Source: UBA6663 sp044226485
GTDB lineage: Bacteria; Chloroflexota; Anaerolineae; Anaerolineales; UBA6663
Direction of reading: 5' to 3'
Assembly: GCA_044226485.1 (NCBI GenBank)
Contig: JBGAGY010000015.1
Coordinates: 62,001 to 126,000 of the forward strand
Length of the DNA stretch: 64,000 nucleotides
Below, one piece after another: positions 35,930-44,501 of the stretch. The translations under genes were made by a program, and so were the position numbers. How positions within the stretch are numbered: position 1 is the stretch's first letter; each line of letters opens with the position of its first letter. The notes beneath the pieces were generated by a model. The model did no database searches and was not told the origin of the DNA. It saw only the letters and a program-made list of their open reading frames with translations.

Positions 35930-37024
35930 ATGCCGCATGACAAGGTCAGAGGCAATCACGACGAGCTGAAGCAGATCGCCACGCTCTTTGGGCAGGAAGC
36001 CGACGCCACGCAGCGCACGATCGCGGCGCTGCGACAGCGCAAAGATGTCCTGCAGGGCGGCGACTGGATCGGCCAGTCGGCCCGCGCCTTCTACGGCGAA
36101 ATGGACAGCGCCCTGCTCCCCGCGATGTCGCGGCTGCAGCGCGCGCTGTCTCAGGCCCAGAACGTCACGCAGAAGATCGCCGTCGCGTTGCGACAGTGCG
36201 AGGCCGACGCCGCCCGTCAGCTTCGTGACCGCGAGGGCTTCGACGGCCAGGCCGGCTCGTCCGGGCCGGGAACGCCCGGAACCGGCGGGTCCGATGGAGC
36301 CACGGGCGGCGGCAACGGCAGCACGATCTGGTCAGGCAGCTTCCAGAGCGGGCCGTTCTCGGGCAGCGGCAGCGTCAGCGGCCCCTCGGGCGACGTGCGC
36401 GACTCGGGGCCTTTCGGCCAGGTCGCTCAGGGCTCCGTCTACAGCGCTCAGGGCAGCGCCACCTTCAGCCCCCTCGGCGGCGGTTCGACCGACTTCAAGG
36501 TCTCGGGCGAAGGCCGCGTCCTCGGCGGCGAGGCCGGCTACGGCTTCAACCAGGACGTGCAGGGCGCCTACGCCGAAGGCTACGCCCTGAGCGGCAAAGG
36601 CGGCGTCCAGCTCGGCGAAGGCGAAGGCTGGTATCGTCAGAGCGTCCAGGTCGATGTGCTGGGCGGGTCGGCCTGGGTCGGCCACCGCGGCAGCAACTAC
36701 GGCATCGGCGCCGAGGCCAACACCATCAAGGTCACGGGCAGCACGGTCCTCGGCACTCAGAACGCCGCGCTCACCAGCGGTGGAGAAGTCGCCGGGCCGG
36801 CGGCCAACGCTTACGCGGGCATCAAGGATGGCAGCATCGGGGCCGAGGCCGGTGCGTCTTACGCCGGGGTCAAGGCCGAAGGCGGCTTCAACATCTTCGG
36901 CTGGAACGTCGGCCTCGTCGGCGAAGCCGACCTGGGAGTCGGCATCGGCGTCTCCGTCGGCAAGAAGACCTCGGTCAAGCTTGGGCCGTTCGCCGTCGGC
37001 ATCACATTCGGACGGGCGAAGTAA
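35930..37024 (+). CDS. WXG100-domain fusion protein with glycine-rich C-terminal domain
   Basis: 364 aa. Residues 1-100 are a WXG100 domain (GGDWIGQSARAFYGEMD, W46) almost the same as protein 1. Then comes a G/S/T linker (about 105-140) and a ~220-residue domain built of short alternating segments: GPFGQVAQGSVYSAQGSATFSPLGGG, GRVLGGEAGYGFNQDVQG, GASYAGVKAEGGFNIFG, VGLVGEADLGVGIGVSVGKK. The pattern suggests a beta-rich structure; no catalytic motif is evident and I do not recognise the family. Presumably exported by the type VII system. The EspG-like gene follows 12 bp downstream. Confidence 0.85.
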   Translation: MPHDKVRGNHDELKQIATLFGQEADATQRTIAALRQRKDVLQGGDWIGQSARAFYGEMDSALLPAMSRLQRALSQAQNVTQKIAVALRQCEADAARQLRDREGFDGQAGSSGPGTPGTGGSDGATGGGNGSTIWSGSFQSGPFSGSGSVSGPSGDVRDSGPFGQVAQGSVYSAQGSATFSPLGGGSTDFKVSGEGRVLGGEAGYGFNQDVQGAYAEGYALSGKGGVQLGEGEGWYRQSVQVDVLGGSAWVGHRGSNYGIGAEANTIKVTGSTVLGTQNAALTSGGEVAGPAANAYAGIKDGSIGAEAGASYAGVKAEGGFNIFGWNVGLVGEADLGVGIGVSVGKKTSVKLGPFAVGITFGRAK

Positions 37025-37036
37025 GGGAACGACAGC

Positions 37037-37837
37037 ATGTCCATCGTCTTGGATCGCGCCGAGTTCTTCACACTGGCCTCGCTCTTCCGGGCTGACGGGA
37101 TCTTCGGGCTTGACGCGGGTGTCATGGTGCCCAAGGAGCCCGCCGAGCAACAGGCCCTCTATGACCGCGGACGCGAACAGCTGCGCGAGCGAGAACTGCT
37201 GCGCTTCAACGAGCGCCATGAAGTCGAGCTCGAACAGGGCCTGCGCGATCTGATGGCCACCGTGGTGGATCCGGAGAACACGCTGCTCGCCGTCCGCCAG
37301 CTGCCAGGCCTGGGTCGTCAGATCTTCCTTTACTACGAACGTGGGCATGTCTTCGTCGAGCAGACGCTGCCCGACGAACACAGCCACAGCCTGGGCGTGG
37401 TCGGCGATCACGACGCGCTTGTGACGCGTCTGTTGGAGCTCTTCCCGTTGACCGACGCTCCCTTCCCGCCCGACACCTTCACGGCTTCGACCCAACCACT
37501 GCTCGAGGCGTATCAACTCGCCGGTGAGGGCCAGGCCGAACGCGCCAGAGCCGTCATGGCGACGGCCGCGACGTCGGATGCGACGTTAGCTTCTCACATC
37601 GCCGATGTCTTCGCCGAGGCGAGCGTCATCGGCAACATTTCTCTGATGAAGCTCGTGCCCGGCCGCACGACCCGCTCGTACGACATCGCCCTGGCGCAGG
37701 CTCACGACGAAGCCTGGGGCATCACGGCCGCCGGCGATGATCAGACCATGCGAGTCGAGCGCATGAACGCGACGGTCCTGGCCGAGACTCTGCGTCAGGG
37801 ACTCGTCGCGCTCGATCAGCCCTTGAAGGGGCTTTGA
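37037..37837 (+). CDS. EspG-like type VII secretion chaperone (candidate)
   Basis: 266 aa, no signal peptide or membrane helix. Alpha/beta with an N-terminal DRAEFFTLASLFRADGIFGLD and long helical stretches. Size, cytoplasmic nature and position directly after a WXG100-fusion gene match EspG-type chaperones, which hold ESX substrates before export. A second gene of the same size and position occurs at 40387. Sequence similarity to EspG was not tested, so this is inference from layout. Confidence 0.5.
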   Translation: MSIVLDRAEFFTLASLFRADGIFGLDAGVMVPKEPAEQQALYDRGREQLRERELLRFNERHEVELEQGLRDLMATVVDPENTLLAVRQLPGLGRQIFLYYERGHVFVEQTLPDEHSHSLGVVGDHDALVTRLLELFPLTDAPFPPDTFTASTQPLLEAYQLAGEGQAERARAVMATAATSDATLASHIADVFAEASVIGNISLMKLVPGRTTRSYDIALAQAHDEAWGITAAGDDQTMRVERMNATVLAETLRQGLVALDQPLKGL

Positions 37838-37856
37838 GCCGCACTGTGGAGGCGCA

Positions 37857-38192
37857 GTGACCGTCCAATCCGCGGCGCCACGTCAGGATCTGGTGCTGGC
37901 CACCGTCGTCAGCGCCGTGGCCAACGGGCTGGCCTATACGATTGCCGGGGCAGCGTATTGGGCCTCGACAGGCATGGGTCCATCGGTCACCACGTTGGAG
38001 GGCCTGATCCTTTCGTGGATCGGCGGTTTCTGCGCGGCTTCGGTGCTCGTTGGGCTTCCCTTCTTGATCTGGCGCCGCAGTCGCGGCGCTGTCGTGGGCT
38101 GGGTGTTCGGCTTCGCGATCATCCAGGCCTGCGCTATTTGCGCGGGAGTAGTCCTTGGGTTGTTGGGGTATCTGACCCTGCCCGGGGGCTAG
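37857..38192 (+). CDS. Small membrane protein, possible immunity or accessory protein
   Basis: 111 aa from GTG 37857. Three hydrophobic helices are seen (about residues 15-38, 48-72 and 82-107). The middle loop is RRSRGA. No known motif. It lies 19 bp downstream of the EspG-like gene, where an immunity protein to the preceding effector, or a membrane accessory protein, would be expected. Function unknown. Confidence 0.6.
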   Translation: MTVQSAAPRQDLVLATVVSAVANGLAYTIAGAAYWASTGMGPSVTTLEGLILSWIGGFCAASVLVGLPFLIWRRSRGAVVGWVFGFAIIQACAICAGVVLGLLGYLTLPGG

Positions 38193-38443
38193 CGACATCG
38201 CGCAGTGATTCGGCAGAGGGTCTGCGAGAGCACCCTCTTTGATCTGCGGCCGTTCGTCTTCAGGATGCACCGCGCGGCCGATGCTGGGTTGATACGGGCT
38301 CCGGTCTCATGCCGGCAAAACGCATTGAAGAGCCGGGATTTCCTGACGCATCTGGGCGTGACAGCCGATGCGCCCGGGACGGCAGGAATGCTACTCTGAC
38401 GCTGGCGGTCGGAGGGCAGCCCGCCAGAAAGAGTTGATCGACG

Positions 38444-39916
38444 ATGCATGATCGCGTTCGCACCGATCACGACCAACTGAAACAGATCTCGGCGCTTTTC
38501 GGCCAACAGGCCGATGCCACAGCGCGGAGCCTGATGGCCTTGCGCCGTCAGAAGGACGTGCTTCACGGCGGCGACTGGACCGGCCAGGGCGCGCGCAAGT
38601 TCTACGAGGAGATGGACGGTTCCGTCCTGCCCGCCCTCACCCGCCTGCAGCGCGCGCTCACCCAGACACAACAAACAATCCAAAAGATCAGCGCCCGGAT
38701 GCGGCAGGCTGAAGCTGACGCCGCGGCCGTCCTCAAAGACCGCGAGGCCTTCTCGGGCCAGGCCAACGCCTCGGGCGCTGCCTTCGCCGGAGCCAGCGCA
38801 TCGGCTTCGGCAAGCGTGGGTGGCGGTGGCGGGGGGTTCTGGAGTCAGGTCGGCGGGTTCTTCAAGGGCGTCGGCCTCGGCGCCAAGGATATGGTCACCG
38901 GTCTGTGGACCGCGGTGACCCACCCCATCGACACCATCAAGGGCCTGGGCTACGCCGTGACGCATCCCGGTGAACTGTGGGACGCGATCAAGAAGCCCTA
39001 CACCGAAGCCTGGGCGCGCGGCGACTACGGCGAGGCGCTCGGCCGCGGCGCTTTCGAGATTGCGTCGTTGTTCTTCCCGCCCGGGGGCGGCGCGGCCGCC
39101 AAGGGCGGCACCAAGGCCGCCGAAGTCGGCGCGGACGTCGCGCGCGTGGCCAACATCGCGGGCGATGTCGCGCGCGCAGGAGAGAAGGCGGCCCAGGTCG
39201 GGCACGTCGCAAGCACGATCAGCGACGCCGGCCGGGCGGGCGCGCGTTTCGCCGAAACGGCCGGCGACGTCGTGAAGCTGCACGAGACCTGGGCCGTTGC
39301 CGAAGAGGCCGCCAACATCCCCAAGATCCTCGACCGCAGCACCGAACTGGCCGGCGTCGGGCGCGGCAGCGAGCGGTCAGGTCAACTCGTTGAGGAACTG
39401 GCCGAGCTCAACACGCATGGCGCCGGAGATCGATTGGTGTTGGGCAAGTGGGAAGCTCATGCCGATGAACTGTCGGCGGCTGAGGTCACTCAGAAGGGCG
39501 GCTACATCGCCGACGCGAAGGCGAACGGCGGTCGTTGGTTCGAGACCGCGCCGGGGCAATATGATATTCTCAAGGGCCAGGGTCTGCAGATGGATGTGAA
39601 CCTGCGGGTGCTCGAACGCGAGATGCAGGCCGGCACGTCGCGAGTCGAGTTCGTCGGCTTCCACGTCGACGACCTCCTGCAAGAAGCCGACGATCTCATG
39701 GCCGGCGGGCGGGCGCGCGATGCCCTGAACGCACGCTATCAAGAGGTGCTTTACCTCGACGAGAACGCGGGCAAGTTCGGCTATGTGCGCGATGGTAACG
39801 GCTGGACCTATGCGCCTCCAACCACCGGCGGCTCGAGCGCTGCGGTTCGCGGCGCGGCGGGCGCCGGCATCGTGATCGGCCGCGACCTCCCGACCGGCGA
39901 AGGTGACACGCCATGA
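38444..39916 (+). CDS. WXG100-domain polymorphic toxin-like protein
   Basis: 490 aa. Residues 1-105 are a WXG100 domain (GGDWTGQGARKFYEEMD) of the same type as protein 1. An A/S/G linker leads to a pre-toxin-like segment (about 128-220: GFFKGVGLGAKDMVTGLW..VTHPIDTIKGLGYAVTHPGELWDAIKKPY). A helical region follows, then a C-terminal domain (about 300-475) with DRLVLGKWEAH, GGYIADAKANGGRWFETAPG and EREMQAGTSRVEFVG. The layout (export domain, pre-toxin, variable tip, overlapping downstream gene) is that of polymorphic toxins. The toxic activity is not identified. Confidence 0.8.
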   Translation: MHDRVRTDHDQLKQISALFGQQADATARSLMALRRQKDVLHGGDWTGQGARKFYEEMDGSVLPALTRLQRALTQTQQTIQKISARMRQAEADAAAVLKDREAFSGQANASGAAFAGASASASASVGGGGGGFWSQVGGFFKGVGLGAKDMVTGLWTAVTHPIDTIKGLGYAVTHPGELWDAIKKPYTEAWARGDYGEALGRGAFEIASLFFPPGGGAAAKGGTKAAEVGADVARVANIAGDVARAGEKAAQVGHVASTISDAGRAGARFAETAGDVVKLHETWAVAEEAANIPKILDRSTELAGVGRGSERSGQLVEELAELNTHGAGDRLVLGKWEAHADELSAAEVTQKGGYIADAKANGGRWFETAPGQYDILKGQGLQMDVNLRVLEREMQAGTSRVEFVGFHVDDLLQEADDLMAGGRARDALNARYQEVLYLDENAGKFGYVRDGNGWTYAPPTTGGSSAAVRGAAGAGIVIGRDLPTGEGDTP

Positions 39917-40377
39917 CGTCCACTACCACGACTTCGTTCGAGAACCGGGTCCGTCAACACTTCGGCTTCCTGATCGAGCGCTACGGCTTCCAGATCGAAC
40001 ACATCGAATCAAACCCGCTCGAGGACGACGGCGTCGCGATCCTGGCGTCGCCGACCTGTCTGCTCAAGATCGTCGAGCATCACGGCGATGGACAGATCGA
40101 GTGGGCGCGCAACGCCGAGCCGGTCGAGTGGCTCAACGCCTTCGGGCTGCATCACTTCATCCACCACCAACGCGGCCTGAGTGGCCCGGTGACCGTCGCC
40201 GCCGACAGCCCCGATTGGATGGCGACTCAGGCGGCCACCATCCGGCCGCTCATCGAGGGCATCCTGGCGTTCTTCCAGCCCGCCGGTTACAACGAACGAG
40301 CGGGTGAACTGGATCTTTACAGCGCCGAACGCCGCGCCGCCTATCGACGTGAACGCGCCGCTCGCAAGAGCGAGTAG
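39913..40377 (+). CDS. Candidate immunity protein for the WXG100 toxin
   Basis: 154 aa, soluble, acidic N-terminal two thirds (FENRVRQHFGFLIERYGFQIEHIESNPLEDDGVAILAS...) and a basic C-terminal helix. The ATG overlaps the toxin stop by 4 bp, so they are translationally coupled, the usual arrangement for a toxin and its immunity protein. No family is recognised with certainty. An EspG-like gene follows 9 bp later. Confidence 0.6.
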   Translation: MTSTTTTSFENRVRQHFGFLIERYGFQIEHIESNPLEDDGVAILASPTCLLKIVEHHGDGQIEWARNAEPVEWLNAFGLHHFIHHQRGLSGPVTVAADSPDWMATQAATIRPLIEGILAFFQPAGYNERAGELDLYSAERRAAYRRERAARKSE

Positions 40378-40386
40378 GAGCCGGGC

Positions 40387-41172
40387 ATGCAACGAGTCAC
40401 GCTCACTTCGGCCGAGGTCGCGTTGCTGATGGCGGCGCTGCCCGCCGACCCGCGCCCGTTCATCGGGGACAGCGATCTGGTCAACGTCGACAGCACAGTC
40501 CTCTATCGGCGGATGGAAGCCGCGCGCGAAGGCGTCCTGGCTCGCCGCCTCGCGACGGTGCGAGACGACAACAGCCTCGAGGTCGTCGCCCCCGTGCGCG
40601 CGATGCTGCTCGCGCTGATCCAACCTCGATCGGGTTTTCAGCTCATGCATGCCTGGGCGGGCCAGCCCGCCCAACGTGCCATGTTTTCGGTCGGCGCCGA
40701 GATGACAGTGCTTGACCGGGTCGATGAAGGCCGATTGCATCATCTCGAGGTGCTCACCGGGCCCGACCAGATCCCGACACGAGCCGCCGAGATCGTGCGA
40801 GCCGCCGCCCTGCCCGGCGCCAACGGCAGCGCCGACGCCGTGTTCTCGCTGCCGGGCACGATCTTCGCGCCGCTGGCCGAGATGCCGCCGCGCGCCGACA
40901 TCGAGCTCGTCGCATTGCTCACGGCCGCGGGGGTCAATGGCCCTGAGGCCGAGGCCTTCCTCGCCGCGGGCGCCCGGCCCTTGCATCAAACCGTCTTCTA
41001 TTCGCTCTCGGCCGATCAGGGAACTGTCAAATCCGAGGCAGCTGTCTGGTTCGGCACCCCCAAGAGCAGCTGGCTCCTCGACGCGGCCACCGCCACGACC
41101 GTCCGACTGCGCCGCGCCACCGCCACCACGGTGCGCCAGGCCGTCAGCGAGATCGTGGCCCACGCCGTATAA
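40387..41172 (+). CDS. EspG-like type VII secretion chaperone (candidate) 2
   Basis: 261 aa, soluble. It begins VTLTSAEVALLMAALPADPRPF, similar in pattern to EspG N-termini, and ends in a TxTTVRxRRATATTVRQAVSEI stretch. Same size and operon position (after a WXG100-fusion gene) as the gene at 37037, so each effector seems to carry its own chaperone. The assignment is by context and general pattern only. Confidence 0.5.
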   Translation: MQRVTLTSAEVALLMAALPADPRPFIGDSDLVNVDSTVLYRRMEAAREGVLARRLATVRDDNSLEVVAPVRAMLLALIQPRSGFQLMHAWAGQPAQRAMFSVGAEMTVLDRVDEGRLHHLEVLTGPDQIPTRAAEIVRAAALPGANGSADAVFSLPGTIFAPLAEMPPRADIELVALLTAAGVNGPEAEAFLAAGARPLHQTVFYSLSADQGTVKSEAAVWFGTPKSSWLLDAATATTVRLRRATATTVRQAVSEIVAHAV

Positions 41173-41173
41173 G

Positions 41174-41290
41174 CGCGAAAAGCGAGGGGCGAATAAGCGA
41201 GGGGCGAGGGGCGAACGCTGCCGCGCAAAATCGCGGTAGCGTTCGCCCCTCGCCCCTCGCTTTTTCGCCCCTCGCCCCTCGTCCCTCGCC
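41174..41290. repeat. GAGGGGC-family palindrome between convergent genes
   Basis: Core arms 41196-41225 and 41232-41261 match at 29 of 30 positions (AGCGAGGGGCGAGGGGCGAA... and inverse), with further GAGGGGC units outside. The centre sequence GGGGCGAACGCTGCCGC is shared with 1841-1933. Confidence 0.85.
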
Positions 41291-41291
41291 G

Positions 41292-42455
41292 TCAGGGAGT
41301 CGCGGCGGGCGGGGCCACGTTCGGGTTGAGGACGGCCACCTGATAGAGCAGGTAGGCGGCGATACCGAGCACGATCACGAGGATCAGGACAAGCAGAGCC
41401 AGCAGCAGATAGGTGCGGATCGGCAACGGCCGGTTCTCTTTGGGCTGCGGGCCATAGATCGCCAGGAGCGCCTTCGCGAACTCCAGGACGTTCGGGAAGC
41501 GATCGGTCAGTGCTGTGGCGCGCTCGACGATCTTGACGACCCCGGCGCCTTCGAGCTCGGGTCGCTCGACGGGCAGCACCGCGCGGTTCTGGGTGACGGC
41601 CCGACGCACGCGCTCATCGCGCAGCAGCTTGGGCTCGAAGCCCGGGCGACCTGAAAGCATCTCGTACGTCACAAGCCCCAACGAGTGGACGTCGGAAGCC
41701 GGCGTCACCTGGACGCCGGTGCGCGCCACGAGCACCTCGGGCGCGGTGTAGGCCGGTTCGCAGCGATCGAGCGCCTGGCCGAGCGCCTGAGCATCGCTCG
41801 GAGACACCAGCCAGCCGAGGTCGAGCAGCGCGGCGCGCCAGTGGGCCTGCTTGTCTCGATCCACAAGGATGACGTCGGGCGTCAGGCTCAGATGCAACAG
41901 CCCGCGGCTTGCCCACGGCCGCATCTGCTCGGCGATGTGCGTCACGATCCAGGCGACTTCGTAATGCCACAGCTGCGGATTCTCTTTGAGCAGATCCGCC
42001 AGGATGACTCCCTCGAACGGCTGGAAGACCATGAAGACCTTGGTCTCGCCGCGGAACGTGATCTCGCCGTACGGGCGCTTCGACGGCGCCGGGTAAGGCG
42101 GCAGCAGGATCGGCAGGCTGTAGCGGGGTTTGCGCATGAAGCCGCGCAGCCACTTCGGCGTGCGGTTGGCCGCGCGGCCGATCGGTTCGAGCGCCTGAGC
42201 CTCACGCTTGAGGCGTTCGTCACAGTCGGGCGCCGTGTGAGCGACCTTGACCCAGACCGGCTCTTCGTTACGCTCGGCCGCGTAAATCGCTGCATGACGA
42301 TACACCGTCACGAGTTTGGTGATCTTGAGGTCGCCGAGGTAATCGCCGAATTTGAAGACGGGATAGCCGGCTTCGGCCGGGCAGTCGCGCTCCGGGCACC
42401 AGAGGTGGCCGTCGACGGTCTGACGTTCGCAGCGTTCACAGAAACGAGTGAGCAT
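41292..42455 (-). CDS. Zinc-ribbon pseudokinase with C-terminal membrane anchor
   Basis: 387 aa. The N-terminus has a CERC...CPERDC zinc ribbon (residues 6-25). A protein-kinase fold follows (about 37-340): K70 in PVWVKVAH is present, but the catalytic HRD loop reads LLHLSLTPD (188-190 HLS, no aspartate) and the DFG motif reads DLGWL (212-214). The APE-like block (YTAPEVLVART) and SDVHSLGLVTYEMLSG are preserved. One membrane helix lies at about 345-370. It is therefore a probable inactive kinase. EssB/YukC of type VII systems is also a membrane-anchored pseudokinase-fold protein, so this may be its counterpart. Confidence 0.85.
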   Translation of the reverse strand: MLTRFCERCERQTVDGHLWCPERDCPAEAGYPVFKFGDYLGDLKITKLVTVYRHAAIYAAERNEEPVWVKVAHTAPDCDERLKREAQALEPIGRAANRTPKWLRGFMRKPRYSLPILLPPYPAPSKRPYGEITFRGETKVFMVFQPFEGVILADLLKENPQLWHYEVAWIVTHIAEQMRPWASRGLLHLSLTPDVILVDRDKQAHWRAALLDLGWLVSPSDAQALGQALDRCEPAYTAPEVLVARTGVQVTPASDVHSLGLVTYEMLSGRPGFEPKLLRDERVRRAVTQNRAVLPVERPELEGAGVVKIVERATALTDRFPNVLEFAKALLAIYGPQPKENRPLPIRTYLLLALLVLILVIVLGIAAYLLYQVAVLNPNVAPPAATP

Positions 42456-42820
42456 GGAGAAGGTGGCCTCGGGCGTCAGGTGTCAGGCGTCGGGTCGGGC
42501 GCGCCTGCTTCGATACGAGCTCTCACATCCAGCCGGCGGACGTTCAGTCCGGAGATTTTACACCGGCAGCCTGCCACCGCTACTTCAACTCCGGGCGGGA
42601 GCGGATTTGATGCCGGGACACTCGATTCGGGCCGGCTGGCTTGATTAACGACAGCCGGAGGCGAAACGCGGGTGCGGGCAGCCGAATCGAGTAGTGTCAT
42701 CCGGCTGCCAGAGACCTGTGGAATGGCGGCGGTGGCCGGCGCGAAGCGGGCCTTATAATGGCCCCTCAAGTGCGTTTGTCACTGTGTAGGTTTCCGGTCG
42801 TCGGCCGGAGGGCCAGATAG
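42456..42820. other. 365-bp divergent promoter region
   Basis: No gene. Plus strand: TATAAT (42754-42759) followed by a ~55-nt leader with a GGAGGG site before the histidine kinase. Minus strand: TAAAAT near 42547-42552 for the pseudokinase gene. A spaced inverted repeat CTCGATTCGG / CCGAATCGAG lies between them (about 42617-42700). Confidence 0.5.
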
Positions 42821-43822
42821 ATGAAACCCGCCTCCGAAACCTCACCGGTCGAAGCGCCCTCACCCGACCCGGGGCTGCGCGACGCCGCCCTGGCCCTATG
42901 CCCGACAGCCGTCGCCATCTACGACAGCCAGGCAGGCTGTCTGTATGCGAACGCCAGCGACCTCGGCGACAGCCCGCACCGCCGAACGTTGATCCGCCGC
43001 GTGGCAGCCACGGGCGAGGCGGTGCGCTTCACCGAACGCCAGGGCGACCGTTGGGATGATGTGCGCATCGAACCCATCTGGTCTTCAGACGACACCTTGC
43101 TCGGGATCGCGACCTACGCGCACGACGTCACGCCCAGAATCCAGGCCGAAGAGAAACTCAAGCTGCTGTCGCTCCAGCTCCCCACCCTTCAGGAAGACGA
43201 ACGGCGGCGCATCGCTCAGGATCTTCACGACGACATCGGCCAGGGCATGACCGCCCTGATCCTGAACCTCAAGGCCGTCCATAGCGCGTTGACCTCCGGC
43301 CACACCGGCGTCGAGGATCAGGTCAAGGACACGATCGCGGCGGTCGAGGAGTTGATGCGCCACACGCGCCGGATCTTCTACGATCTGCGCCCGCCGACGC
43401 TGACCGACCTGCCTCTCGCCAAAGTGCTCGAAGGCCTGTGCGCGTCGTTCGCGCTGTCGTCGGGGTTGCGCGTGGTCTTCAGCAGCCACGACCCGCTGCC
43501 GCAGATCCCTGATGCGCAGGCGACGGCATTCTACCGATTCGTGCAGGAAGGCCTGAACAACGTCATCAAGCACAGCCGCGCGACCTCGGCCTGGATCAAC
43601 CTCGAGTACGCCGACGACGAGGTCAACCTCTCGCTCGAGGACGACGGCCAGGGCTTCGAGCCGGCGGACTCGTCGCGCTATGGTATGGGCCTGCAGGGGA
43701 TCCGCGAGCGGTTCGGGCTGTTGAACGGACATTTCGACATCGAATCATCGCCGGGGCGGGGCACGCGGCTTTACGCCTCACTGCCCGCCCGAACGTCGAC
43801 GACGCCCGAGAAGAGGATGTGA
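42821..43822 (+). CDS. PAS-domain sensor histidine kinase (NarX-like output)
   Basis: 333 aa, no membrane helix. An N-terminal PAS-like sensor (about 25-110: LALCPTAVAIYDSQAGCLYANAS ... TYAHDVTPRIQAEEKLKLLS) is followed by the HisKA_3 helix QEDERRRIAQDLHDDIGQGMTALIL with the phospho-acceptor histidine. The HATPase domain has EGLNNVIKHSRATSA, EDDGQGF and MGLQGIRERFGLLNGHF. The response regulator starts 1 bp after its stop. The chain continues into a glycerol-kinase-like gene, pointing to glycerol sensing; the ligand is inference. Confidence 0.93.
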   Translation: MKPASETSPVEAPSPDPGLRDAALALCPTAVAIYDSQAGCLYANASDLGDSPHRRTLIRRVAATGEAVRFTERQGDRWDDVRIEPIWSSDDTLLGIATYAHDVTPRIQAEEKLKLLSLQLPTLQEDERRRIAQDLHDDIGQGMTALILNLKAVHSALTSGHTGVEDQVKDTIAAVEELMRHTRRIFYDLRPPTLTDLPLAKVLEGLCASFALSSGLRVVFSSHDPLPQIPDAQATAFYRFVQEGLNNVIKHSRATSAWINLEYADDEVNLSLEDDGQGFEPADSSRYGMGLQGIRERFGLLNGHFDIESSPGRGTRLYASLPARTSTTPEKRM

Positions 43823-43823
43823 C

Positions 43824-44501
43824 ATGATACGCGTGGTTGTAGCTGAAGATCATCACCTTGTGCGCCAGGGCATCGTCAAGCTGCTTGAAGGCGCAGGCGA
43901 CATCTCGGTGGTCGGCGAGGCCGACAACGGCGCCCAGGCGATCGAACTGGTCGAGGTGCTGCAGCCCGACGTGATGGTGCTCGACCTGACCATGCCGCAC
44001 GTCGACGGCCTCGAGGCGCTGCGCCAGATCGCGCTCAAACACCCGCGGCCGCAGATCGTGATCCTCTCGATGCACGCCGATCCCAACATCGTGCGCCAGA
44101 CTCTGCGCGCCGGCGCGGTCGGCTACGTCGTCAAGCAATCGGTCGCCGAGGAGTTGCTGGCCGCGGTGCGCGCGGCGCGCAACGGCAGCCTCTTCCTCAG
44201 CTCGGGCGTCATCGCGCAGGACTTCTTCACCGAACGCCCGCAGAACCTGCTCGACAGGTTGTCGCCGCGCGAGCGTGAAGTCGTCAAACGACTCGTCGAG
44301 GGCCAGTCGGCGCGCGAGATCGCCGAGGCGCTGCGCACGAGCGTCAAGACCGTCGAGAAGCAGCGCCGCGACGCGATGCGCAAGCTCGACGTCGACAACC
44401 TGGCCAGCCTGGTGCGCGTCAGCCTCGAGCTCGGCCTCGTCGTCGGCGCGCCAACGCGTTCGCGCAACGGATTGTCGAGCACGTCGGAGGGCCTGTCGTG
44501 A
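43824..44501 (+). CDS. NarL/FixJ-family response regulator
   Basis: 225 aa. Receiver domain with VVVAEDHHLVRQGI, the phospho-acceptor aspartate in DVMVLDLTMPHVDGLE, and VVKQSVAEE. LuxR-type DNA-binding domain: LSPREREVVKRLVEGQSAREIAEALRTSVKTVEKQRRDAMRKL. It follows its kinase almost without a gap, and its stop overlaps the GTG start of the glycerol-kinase-like gene by 4 bp. It probably controls the glycerol genes downstream. Confidence 0.95.
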   Translation: MIRVVVAEDHHLVRQGIVKLLEGAGDISVVGEADNGAQAIELVEVLQPDVMVLDLTMPHVDGLEALRQIALKHPRPQIVILSMHADPNIVRQTLRAGAVGYVVKQSVAEELLAAVRAARNGSLFLSSGVIAQDFFTERPQNLLDRLSPREREVVKRLVEGQSAREIAEALRTSVKTVEKQRRDAMRKLDVDNLASLVRVSLELGLVVGAPTRSRNGLSSTSEGLS

